A DNA stretch of 6,013 bases from Candidatus Apopatosoma intestinale (GTDB lineage Bacteria > Bacillota > Clostridia > Oscillospirales > CAG-272): assembly GCA_018064545.1 (NCBI GenBank), contig JAGHUY010000155.1:1-6013 (forward strand), written 5' to 3'. Shown piece after piece: positions 1 to 5,486 of the stretch; position 1 is the first letter of the stretch; every line of letters begins with the position of its first letter. The notes under the pieces were generated by a model. That model ran no database searches. It saw nothing but the letters and a program-made list of their open reading frames with translations, and was not told the DNA's origin. A program made the translations under genes and the position numbers.

Positions 1-620
1 AGCGTCGGTTCGTTATGGCCTTGCAGATAATAGGCGATCGGCTTATCGGATTTGTTGAGCAGTTGCGCCACGGCCGACAGAATACGGGCCTCCGCGTTAT
101 AACCGACCACTTTCCCATCGGTATTTTTCTTGAAAAACGCGCTGAGCTGATACTTTTTGGTGGCGGAAGAGAGATCGGCGTGGCCGTCGCCGTCCGCCAG
201 TTCAAAGACGACGTCGTTGGTATAGACGGTATCGTATTCGGTGATCATATACCGTTTGATGCGGGATTTCTCTCTGGTGGAGTTGATCCCGGTCAGATGG
301 ATGCGGTCGGAATAGGATTCGACCTGTTTCAGCGTCTTATAGACGTAGTACGCCTCCGTCGAAGACGTGCTGAACATATCTTCTTCGCTCATCAGAACGA
401 TATTGATGCTGACGTCCTCACCGACGCCGTCGAACAGTTCATCCAGCGACTGTTTGAACTCGCCGGACACGGAATAGATTCCGGAACTGGTCAAATCGCT
501 GTACCAGTTGAAATGAGAGGCCAGGGCCGTGACGATGACGTTGATCACCACGACGATGGCGATAAAAGCCGCCGTAAAGGCAACGGCGGTTCCGCCGTAC
601 TGTAAATTTTTCTTTTTCAT
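1..620 (-). CDS. GldG-like ABC transporter auxiliary protein, C-terminus cut by window edge
   Basis: The reading frame stays open from an ATG at 620 to the left edge, giving 206 visible residues. A short basic N-terminus (MKKKN) is followed by one hydrophobic segment at about residues 11-34, which suggests an anchor with the rest of the protein outside the membrane. After it comes WYSDLTSSGIYSVS (39-52), the typical start of the soluble domain in the GldG / ABC-auxiliary family, and YYLQGHNEP at 196-204 fits the family's glycine-histidine-glutamate strand. The ribosome site AAAGGAAG (627-634) lies 6 bases before the start. The gene follows the permease by 21 bases and closes the visible part of the operon. 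In this family the protein is thought to work with the ATPase and permease; its substrate is unknown. Family GldG proteins are much longer, so more than half probably lies outside the window. Family assignment rests on recalled motifs and on the gene order. Confidence 0.82.
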   Translation of the reverse strand, partial: MKKKNLQYGGTAVAFTAAFIAIVVVINVIVTALASHFNWYSDLTSSGIYSVSGEFKQSLDELFDGVGEDVSINIVLMSEEDMFSTSSTEAYYVYKTLKQVESYSDRIHLTGINSTREKSRIKRYMITEYDTVYTNDVVFELADGDGHADLSSATKKYQLSAFFKKNTDGKVVGYNAEARILSAVAQLLNKSDKPIAYYLQGHNEPT

Positions 621-641
621 GTCAGTCTTCCTTTCCCATCA

Positions 642-1352
642 TCAGTTATAACGGCGTTTTTCAAACACCCGGATCGCCAAGAACAGGAAGACGCCGGTAA
701 ACGAGATATAGTAGAGGAGCGCGGCATAGTCGAAAACCCCGGCCGAGAAGTTGGCATAGCGGGAGGAGAACGAAATGCCGGCAACGATCGCCCGCAGGAA
801 AGCCGAGTTGATGAACGTATTCAGCCGATCGACGAGTTCGAGGAAAATGATGGCGGCGATCGTACCGAACGCGGCGATGAACTGGTTTTCCGTCGTGGAC
901 GAAATGAAAACGCCGATGGCGATGAACGCGCTTCCCATCAGAAGAACGGCAAAGACGTTGCCCATATAGACGGCCGCGTTCGGCGTACCGTAGAGGGCAA
1001 GCGGGATATAGTAAAGGATCGACGAAACGAGGAACGTGCCGCCGAACAGGACCAGTGCGGCGAGATATTTGGCAAACACGATGTCAAACAGAGTAACGGG
1101 TGCCGTCAGGATCAGCTGATCGGTCTTCATTTTCCGTTCCTCGCTGACCAGTTTCATCGTGAGAAGCGGGATGATCAGGATAAAGAGAAGCATCATGATG
1201 GCAAAATAGCCGGAAACGCTGGCATTCTCTCCCTGCTGAACGGTATAGTTGGTGAAGAAGAATCCGCCCACCGCGAGGAAAATGGCCACAAAAATATAAC
1301 CGACGGGGGAGGTGAAATACGAGTGAAGTTCACGTTTTAATATAGCAATCAT
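642..1352 (-). CDS. ABC-2 type transporter permease, GldF-like
   Basis: The 236-residue membrane protein begins with the amphipathic stretch MIAILKRELHSYFTSPVGY, the hallmark N-terminus of GldF-type ABC-2 permeases. Six hydrophobic segments can be seen at roughly residues 17-38, 49-68, 92-116, 130-150, 157-175 and 208-230. Between segments two and three lies SEERKMKTDQLILTAPV (70-86), a conserved cytoplasmic stretch of this family that probably contacts the ATPase. The protein ends in a basic tail (FEKRRYN). Length is normal for the family. The start ATG at 1352 has AAGGAG (1364-1369) 11 bases upstream, and the gene follows the ATPase stop codon by 19 bases, so the two are almost certainly co-translated from one message. 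Likely role: the membrane channel half of an ABC exporter, probably as a dimer. The transported substrate cannot be inferred. In Bacteroidetes the homologues serve gliding motility, but no gliding genes are seen here. Confidence 0.9.
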   Translation of the reverse strand: MIAILKRELHSYFTSPVGYIFVAIFLAVGGFFFTNYTVQQGENASVSGYFAIMMLLFILIIPLLTMKLVSEERKMKTDQLILTAPVTLFDIVFAKYLAALVLFGGTFLVSSILYYIPLALYGTPNAAVYMGNVFAVLLMGSAFIAIGVFISSTTENQFIAAFGTIAAIIFLELVDRLNTFINSAFLRAIVAGISFSSRYANFSAGVFDYAALLYYISFTGVFLFLAIRVFEKRRYN

Positions 1353-1371
1353 GTCCGATCATTCTCCTTTC

Positions 1372-2331
1372 TTAAACCGCTTTGTCGGGAACGGCCGCTC
1401 CCTCATCGTCCACCACGGTGATAAAGAGGTCTTCAATGCTGGCACCGAGATATTCCATCGAAAGGATCGGCCAGCCGCCCCCCGCGAGCGCGAAGAACAC
1501 GGGACGGCGCAGATCAAGCCCGTCGTCACCCTCGATCAGATACGAGGCGGTGCCGTCGCTGTAACTCGCCGCCACCTTGGCATAGCGGACGCCGTTTATC
1601 TTTTTCAGTGCCGCAAGGACAGACGCGGACGGCCCGTCCACCCGGACGGAGATCCGGCGGTTCCGGCGGATCACGTTTTCGATATTTTCAGTCTTCTCAT
1701 CCGCAATGATCTTGCCCTCGTTGATGATGATGATCCGGTCGCAGATCGTCTTGACCTCGGACAGAATATGCGTGCTCAGGATCACGGTGTGATTCTTGCC
1801 GAGTTCGGCGATCAGATTGCGGATATCCACGATCTGTTTGGGGTCGAGGCCGTTGGTCGGCTCGTCAAAGATCACGACCTCCGGATTGCCCACGATCGCA
1901 CCGGCGATACCGGTTCTCTGCCGATACCCCTTACTGAGATTGCGGATCATGCGATTCTTGACGTCCGCAATCTTGATGACGTCGCAGATCTCGTCCAGAT
2001 GCCCCTTTTTGGGAAGCGTGCATTTTTTCAGATCGTAAATAAAACTGAGATACTCCCATACCGTCATCTCCGGATAGAGCGGCGGCTGTTCGGGAAGAAA
2101 TCCGATCTTTTTCTTCACGGCAAGCGGGTGTTCCAGAATGTCCATCCCGTCGATCATGGCCTTGCCCGACGTGGAAGACAGATACCCCGTCAGAATGTTC
2201 ATGGTCGTGGATTTGCCGGCACCGTTCGGGCCGAGAAAACCGACGACTTCGCCCGGGCGCACTCCAAAACTGATGTCGTCCAGCGCATACCGATCCCCGT
2301 ATTTTTTGGTCAAATGTTCGATTTTGATCAT
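1372..2331 (-). CDS. ABC transporter ATP-binding protein of a Gld-type exporter
   Basis: The 319-residue protein carries all ABC ATPase signatures in order: A-loop Tyr11, Walker A GPNGAGKST (34-42), Q-loop Gln82 in FLPEQPPLYPEMTV, signature LSKGYRQR (132-139), Walker B VVIFDEPTNGLDP (152-164) and H-loop His188 in LSTHILSE. A C-terminal domain (about 215-310) ends in ASIEDLFITVV, like the C-terminal regions of ABC-2 exporter ATPases. The Q-loop wording with PPLYPEMTV is typical of ATPases paired with GldF/GldG proteins. It should hydrolyse ATP on the cytoplasmic face to power the permease encoded 19 bases downstream. An upstream in-frame GTG at 2343 is possible, but that codon overlaps the GGAGG ribosome site (2337-2341), so the ATG at 2331, with a 5-base spacer, is the better start. 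The gap to the upstream lipid kinase gene is 41 bases, consistent with one operon. Substrate unknown. Confidence 0.95.
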   Translation of the reverse strand: MIKIEHLTKKYGDRYALDDISFGVRPGEVVGFLGPNGAGKSTTMNILTGYLSSTSGKAMIDGMDILEHPLAVKKKIGFLPEQPPLYPEMTVWEYLSFIYDLKKCTLPKKGHLDEICDVIKIADVKNRMIRNLSKGYRQRTGIAGAIVGNPEVVIFDEPTNGLDPKQIVDIRNLIAELGKNHTVILSTHILSEVKTICDRIIIINEGKIIADEKTENIENVIRRNRRISVRVDGPSASVLAALKKINGVRYAKVAASYSDGTASYLIEGDDGLDLRRPVFFALAGGGWPILSMEYLGASIEDLFITVVDDEGAAVPDKAV

Positions 2332-2335
2332 AGAT

Positions 2336-2341
2336 TCCTCC
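2336..2341 (-). promoter_or_regulatory. Ribosome binding site fixing the ATPase start
   Basis: The minus strand reads GTGGAGGAATCTATG. The GGAGGA lies a few bases before the ATG at 2331 and overlaps the upstream in-frame GTG at 2343, which therefore cannot use it as its own ribosome site. Confidence 0.8.
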
Positions 2342-2372
2342 ACTTGCGCTTGTGCGCTTTATTATTCCATCT

Positions 2373-3260
2373 TTATTCCACCACACGGATGCCGTGCGGA
2401 ATATTCCGAACGGTCACGTTCGTAAACGAACCGCCAAACTCCCCATCCGCCGTAAACGGCGTCTCCTCGGAGAAAACGACCTCGGCCTTCTCCACCTTGG
2501 CCCGTATCACATAGGGCGACGGCGTCTGCGCAAGCAGTCCCGTCACGGCGTTTTGCAGTTCTAAAAGCGTCTGCGGGAAGCGGACGAGCGTCATCTCCAA
2601 TAATCCGTCGGATAGCAGATGCTCTTCGCTGTTTCCGAAAAACCGGATGCCGCCAACCGTCTTGGAGTTGGAAAACATCCCGTAGATAAAGTCGCCTTCC
2701 TCGGTCTTCCCGTCATAGGTCACCTTGGCGTGATAGGCTTTCAGTTCCGGCAGGCTCTTGATCGCCTCTGCGACGTAAGCGGCCTTGCCGAACGAGGCTT
2801 TGCTCATCTGCGGCGTCAGATAGGAGACCTCGGTGGACGCGCCGCAAGCACCCACATTGGAGAAACACCGCTCTCCCAACACCCCGACATCGTATTCCTT
2901 TGGCTCACCCTCGGCGATCTTGACAACGGCGGCCTTGATGTTTTTCGGAATGCCGTGACTGGTCGCGAAATCGTTGACCGTTCCGGTCGGGATATACCCG
3001 AGTTCCGCCTGGGAACCCGCCGCGACGAGTCCGTTGATCGTCTCGTTGAGGGTGCCGTCGCCGCCGCAACAGACCACGGCGTCATACAAAGCCGCATTCC
3101 GTTTCGTCACCTCCGTAATATCCCCGACGCATTTGGAAAAATACACCGTAATATAGGGATACCGGCCGGAAAGGATTTCCAGCATATCGTAAATCCATCG
3201 TTTGGCGGCTCCGTCCCCGGAATTGGGATTGATGATGAGCAACAGTTTTTTATCGGCCAT
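2373..3260 (-). CDS. Lipid kinase of the diacylglycerol kinase (DagK/YegS) family
   Basis: The 295-residue protein has the family layout: an N-terminal nucleotide-binding domain starting KKLLLIINPNSGDG (4-17), the GGDGT motif (66-70) followed by LNETING, and PTGTVNDFA (91-99), a characteristic substrate/nucleotide loop. The C-terminal beta domain has LSDGLLEM and ends with TADGE (270-274). Length matches DgkB/YegS-type enzymes (about 290-310). These enzymes use ATP to phosphorylate a membrane lipid; in Gram-positive bacteria the usual substrate is diacylglycerol released during lipoteichoic acid synthesis, giving phosphatidic acid for reuse. The substrate here is an inference, since family members also include kinases for other lipids. 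No signal peptide or membrane segment is visible, so it is probably a peripheral cytoplasmic protein. The ATG at 3260 has CCTCC on the plus strand (GGAGG, 3270-3274) 9 bases away. It is the first gene of the minus-strand operon with the ABC exporter genes; a functional link between them is not established. Confidence 0.92.
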   Translation of the reverse strand: MADKKLLLIINPNSGDGAAKRWIYDMLEILSGRYPYITVYFSKCVGDITEVTKRNAALYDAVVCCGGDGTLNETINGLVAAGSQAELGYIPTGTVNDFATSHGIPKNIKAAVVKIAEGEPKEYDVGVLGERCFSNVGACGASTEVSYLTPQMSKASFGKAAYVAEAIKSLPELKAYHAKVTYDGKTEEGDFIYGMFSNSKTVGGIRFFGNSEEHLLSDGLLEMTLVRFPQTLLELQNAVTGLLAQTPSPYVIRAKVEKAEVVFSEETPFTADGEFGGSFTNVTVRNIPHGIRVVE

Positions 3261-3322
3261 AGTGGTTTGCCTCCGCGTAATCCGGCTGATCCAAGAAGCA
3301 AAAATAAAAGGGAAACTTCGCC

Positions 3323-3351
3323 TTAATATTTTTATTATAAAAGAATGTCAA
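3323..3351 (-). promoter_or_regulatory. Promoter for the lipid kinase/ABC operon (consensus -35)
   Basis: On the minus strand a perfect TTGACA (3346-3351) is separated by 17 bases from TATTAA (3323-3328), a 4 of 6 match to the -10 consensus. Transcription would start near 3316, leaving a leader of about 56 bases before the kinase ATG at 3260. Confidence 0.65.
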
Positions 3352-3362
3352 GGAAAAATCAA
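3334..3362 (-). promoter_or_regulatory. Overlapping alternative promoter for the same operon (consensus -10)
   Basis: On the minus strand TTGATT (3357-3362), a 4 of 6 match to the -35 consensus, lies 17 bases before a perfect TATAAT (3334-3339). It overlaps the TTGACA/TATTAA promoter, shifted by 11 bases. Which one is used, or whether both are, cannot be told from sequence. Confidence 0.55.
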
Positions 3363-3389
3363 GAAGAAATCCGTCATTCTTTCCTATTA

Positions 3390-3419
3390 TTGCAAAAATT
3401 CCCCTTTCTCTTGCAAAAA
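3390..3419. repeat. 9-base direct repeat upstream of the phosphatase gene
   Basis: TTGCAAAAA occurs at 3390-3398 and again at 3411-3419, start to start 21 bases, close to two turns of the helix. The second copy contains the -35 element of the phosphatase promoter. The spacing suits binding of a regulator to one face of the DNA, but AT-rich intergenic sequence also yields such repeats by chance. Confidence 0.45.
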
Positions 3420-3426
3420 AGGGGAA
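3399..3426. repeat. Perfect 9-base inverted repeat around the phosphatase -35 element
   Basis: TTCCCCTTT (3399-3407) and AAAGGGGAA (3418-3426) are perfect inverted copies separated by 10 bases that contain the -35 hexamer (3411-3416). On the plus strand this lies upstream of the expected transcription start, so it could be a DNA operator. Read on the minus strand it is a hairpin followed by TTTTT, so it might instead be a weak intrinsic terminator for antisense transcripts. Confidence 0.6.
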
Positions 3427-3439
3427 CTCATGGTATAAT
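3411..3439 (+). promoter_or_regulatory. Extended -10 promoter of the HAD phosphatase gene
   Basis: TTGCAA (3411-3416) is followed after 17 bases by TATAAT (3434-3439), with TGG immediately before it, an extended -10 element. The transcription start would be near 3446, giving a leader of about 28 bases before the GTG start at 3474. This placement rules out the long upstream extension of the reading frame to 3345 as coding. Confidence 0.8.
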
Positions 3440-3473
3440 ATTGTTTGAAAAACAGGTGAAAGGGGGGCGACAC

Positions 3474-4130
3474 GTGAGCGCCTATCCGGTTTTACTGCTC
3501 GATCACGACGACACGGTGGTGCAAAGCACGCCGGAGATCCATTATCCCTCGTGGGTGGAGATTCTGTCCGTTCTGCGCCCCGGCTATGACTGCACGCCGG
3601 AGGAATTTGCCCGGTATAATTTCAATCCCGGCTTTTTCGGCTATGCGCGGGACATCATGCATTTTACCGATGAAGAGATGGAATACGATCTGAAAGTCTG
3701 GTCGGACTGGGTGCGCCGCATCATTCCGCATCCGTACCCCGGCATGGCGGAGATCATCCGCCGCCACAAGGCGGACGGCGGGATCGTCTGCGTCAGCACC
3801 CACTCGCACCGCGAATTTGTCGAACGCGATTATAGGGCGCACATCGGACTTCTGCCGGACGCGGTCTACGGGCTCGAATGCGGTGAGGACAAAGTCAAAC
3901 CGAACCCCTATGCGGTGGAGGAGATCATCCGTACCTACGGCGTGAAAAAAGAAGAGATTCTCATGGTGGACGATATGCGCCCCGGCTACGACATGGCCAG
4001 ACGCGCCGGCATTCCGTTCTGCTACGCCGGATGGTCGGCTGTCCTGCCCGAAATCCAGGATTTCATGCGGGAGAACGCCGACTTCTGTTGTGACACCGTC
4101 GAAGACCTCGAAAAATTGCTGTGGAAATAA
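3474..4130 (+). CDS. HAD-superfamily phosphatase-like hydrolase
   Basis: The 218-residue protein shows the four HAD motifs: motif I LLLDHDDTVV (7-16) with nucleophile Asp10 and general acid Asp12, motif II at Ser108/Thr109 in VCVSTHS, motif III Lys142 in DKVKPNPYAVEEI, and motif IV MVDDMRPGYDMARRAGI with Asp166-Asp167. Residues about 17-85 form a helical cap inserted after motif I, as in phosphoglycolate-phosphatase-like enzymes. The usual glycine after the second aspartate of motif I is an aspartate (DHDDT). I recall a clostridial subfamily with this same DHDDTVV opening and YPGIxEI cap end, with no known substrate, so only a phosphoester hydrolase role is proposed. The start is GTG at 3474, with AAAGGGGGG ending 6 bases upstream; the frame is open back to 3345, but that stretch holds the promoter. 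The gene stands alone, between a divergent kinase operon and a convergent alr. Confidence 0.88.
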   Translation: MSAYPVLLLDHDDTVVQSTPEIHYPSWVEILSVLRPGYDCTPEEFARYNFNPGFFGYARDIMHFTDEEMEYDLKVWSDWVRRIIPHPYPGMAEIIRRHKADGGIVCVSTHSHREFVERDYRAHIGLLPDAVYGLECGEDKVKPNPYAVEEIIRTYGVKKEEILMVDDMRPGYDMARRAGIPFCYAGWSAVLPEIQDFMRENADFCCDTVEDLEKLLWK

Positions 4131-4133
4131 AGC

Positions 4134-4170
4134 AAAAAGAGCTGTGAAACCGGGTTTCCAGCTCTTTTTT
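4134..4170. terminator. Bidirectional intrinsic terminator between the phosphatase gene and alr
   Basis: GAGCTG (4139-4144) pairs with CAGCTC (4159-4164); after a single bulged T, GAAAC (4146-4150) pairs with GTTTC (4154-4158) around a CGG loop. The stem is flanked by AAAAA (4134-4138) and TTTTTT (4165-4170), so it has a U-tract in both directions and can end both convergent genes. It fills nearly all of the 41 bases between their stop codons. Confidence 0.92.
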
Positions 4171-4171
4171 C

Positions 4172-5335
4172 TTATCGGATATTCGGATTGATGGCGGAGT
4201 GACTTTCCGCGATATTACCATCCCGCAGATAGACCCGCGTGACACGGGGGCCGATCGAACAAAGAATCTCATACGGGATGGATCCGACGGCGTCGGCGAT
4301 GTCCCGCACCGTGATTTCCATGGAACCGTCCCGGCCGATCAGCGTGGCCGTGTCTCCCTCAGCAACGTTTTCGATTCCGGTGACGTCCACCATCATCTGA
4401 TCCATGCAGACCCGCCCCACGATCGGGGCAAACTGTCCGTTTATGATCACGCTCCCGCGGTTGGACAGGGAAAGCGGGACTCCGTCCGCATAGCCGGCGG
4501 CGACCGTCGCGATCCGCATGGTTTTTGAGGCAACAAACGTATGATTGTAGCCGATTCCCGTCCCCGGCCGGACGGTACGGACCGAAAGGATTCTGGCACG
4601 CCACGACAGGACCGGCGTGACCGGAATGCTCTTTCTCACTTTTTCGGACGGATACACGCCGTAAAGAAGCAAGCCGACCTTGCAAAGATTGCCCCAAGCC
4701 CCCCGATGCGCCAGCGCGGCGCTGTTGCAGAAGCAACGGAACGGGAATACGATGCCGTTTTCTTCCAACACGCGCAGAAAAGGGGCAAAAACGGCGAGTT
4801 GCTTTTCCGAAAACCGCGTTTCCGGCTCATCGGCACAGGCCGGATGCGTAAAAATCCCGACCGGGGTCAAAAACGGAAACGAGCAGATGTGCGCCGCCTC
4901 CGAAAGGCCGTCTTCGTCGCAGGAAAGACCGATCCGCGTCATTCCCGTATCGACCGCCAGAAAAATCTCCGCTTTTTCGCCGGCTTTTTCGGCCGCTTCG
5001 TTCAGTTTCCGCGCGACTTCGACCGAAAAAACCGTCATCACGATATGCTGCGCGATCAGTTCTCCGAACCAAGCCTCATTTACCGTATTCAGGATCAGAA
5101 TACGTCCGGTGACGCCGGAAAGCCGCAGTTCCACGGCCTCGCCAAACGTGGCGACGGCAAACCCGTCCGCCGTATCCGACAGTGCCCGCGCGACGGTCAC
5201 GGCACCGTGCCCGTAAGCATCCGCCTTGACTACGGCAAAAAGAGCCCTTTTCCCGGCTCCGGCACGGATTTCGTCCCAGTTGCCCCGAAGAGCGTCAAGA
5301 TCAATCTCCGTCCAAGTGCGAAAAGGAGTATCCAA
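4172..5335 (-). CDS. alr: Alanine racemase (PLP-dependent)
   Basis: The 387-residue protein should interconvert L- and D-alanine in the cytoplasm, supplying D-alanine for peptidoglycan and teichoic acid modification. The N-terminal TIM-barrel domain starts RTWTEIDLDAL and holds the PLP-binding Lys37 in AVVKADAYGHG (34-44). The second catalytic base is probably Tyr263 in GTGIGYNHTF, with VGRVCMDQMMVDVT (306-319) supplying the Cys-Met-Asp active-site strand; Arg134 in DTGMTRIG matches the Geobacillus Arg136. Length is normal. Two positions differ from the best studied enzymes: Lys219 in LCKVGLLLYG replaces the Arg that contacts the PLP ring nitrogen, and Ala127 in FLAVDTGM replaces the carbamylated lysine. 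The start is TTG at 5335, 7 bases after GGGGGAGG (5343-5350); no ATG is available in frame nearby. It is a single-gene unit with its own strong promoter. A related amino-acid racemase is the main alternative. Confidence 0.93.
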   Translation of the reverse strand: MDTPFRTWTEIDLDALRGNWDEIRAGAGKRALFAVVKADAYGHGAVTVARALSDTADGFAVATFGEAVELRLSGVTGRILILNTVNEAWFGELIAQHIVMTVFSVEVARKLNEAAEKAGEKAEIFLAVDTGMTRIGLSCDEDGLSEAAHICSFPFLTPVGIFTHPACADEPETRFSEKQLAVFAPFLRVLEENGIVFPFRCFCNSAALAHRGAWGNLCKVGLLLYGVYPSEKVRKSIPVTPVLSWRARILSVRTVRPGTGIGYNHTFVASKTMRIATVAAGYADGVPLSLSNRGSVIINGQFAPIVGRVCMDQMMVDVTGIENVAEGDTATLIGRDGSMEITVRDIADAVGSIPYEILCSIGPRVTRVYLRDGNIAESHSAINPNIR

Positions 5336-5342
5336 GTTTCAT

Positions 5343-5350
5343 CCTCCCCC
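5343..5350 (-). promoter_or_regulatory. Ribosome binding site for the TTG start of alr
   Basis: The minus strand reads GGGGGAGG, then ATGAAAC, then the TTG start codon at 5335. The spacer of 7 bases is ideal for TTG, while the ATG at 5342 touches the site directly and is out of frame with alr. Confidence 0.75.
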
Positions 5351-5367
5351 AATGGTTTTCTATTTCT

Positions 5368-5396
5368 ATTGTATCACATCGGCGGGTTTTTGTCAA
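5368..5396 (-). promoter_or_regulatory. Promoter of alr
   Basis: On the minus strand a perfect TTGACA (5391-5396) lies 17 bases before TACAAT (5368-5373), with TGA just before it, an extended -10. Transcription should start near 5361, giving a leader of roughly 26 bases before the TTG start. Confidence 0.88.
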
Positions 5397-5432
5397 AAAT
5401 TTCCGGTTCTTTTGCCTCTTTCTTGACAAAAA
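5387..5432. repeat. 10-base inverted repeat holding both divergent -35 elements
   Basis: TTTTTGTCAA (5387-5396) and TTGACAAAAA (5423-5432) are perfect inverted copies 26 bases apart. Each contains the -35 box of one of the two back-to-back promoters, so most of the symmetry may simply reflect two consensus boxes followed by A-tracts. Confidence 0.6.
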
Positions 5433-5451
5433 AGATTCGTCGGAGTATACT
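5423..5451 (+). promoter_or_regulatory. Promoter of the glycerol-1-phosphate dehydrogenase gene
   Basis: A perfect TTGACA (5423-5428) is followed after 17 bases by TATACT (5446-5451), 5 of 6 to consensus. The start would be near 5458, leaving about 29 bases of leader before the ATG at 5487. Confidence 0.85.
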
Positions 5452-5486
5452 GGCAGATGAAAATCAAAAGAAAAGCGGTGGAAAAT

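Noticed and set aside
15..605. Plus-strand open frame opposite the GldG-like gene
   Set aside because: The minus strand encodes a protein with a membrane anchor and GldG motifs plus a ribosome site; the plus frame has neither and is a shadow.
2345..2360. GCGC-ACAA-GCGC mini hairpin between the kinase and ATPase genes as a terminator
   Set aside because: The stem is only 4 base pairs and no T-run follows it on the minus strand, so it should not stop transcription within the operon.
1351..2514. Long plus-strand open frame (387 codons) across the ATPase gene
   Set aside because: It is the antisense shadow of a clear ABC ATPase, runs through two gene junctions of the opposite operon, and its translation is rich in Asp, His and Arg with no recognisable domain.
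3261..3322. Possible riboswitch or leader regulation before the lipid kinase gene
   Set aside because: The expected leader is only about 56 bases and shows no stable stems or terminator/antiterminator pair.
3345..3473. 43-codon N-terminal extension of the phosphatase frame
   Set aside because: It contains the -35 and extended -10 promoter and the inverted repeat; the GTG at 3474 has a ribosome site and begins where HAD homology begins.
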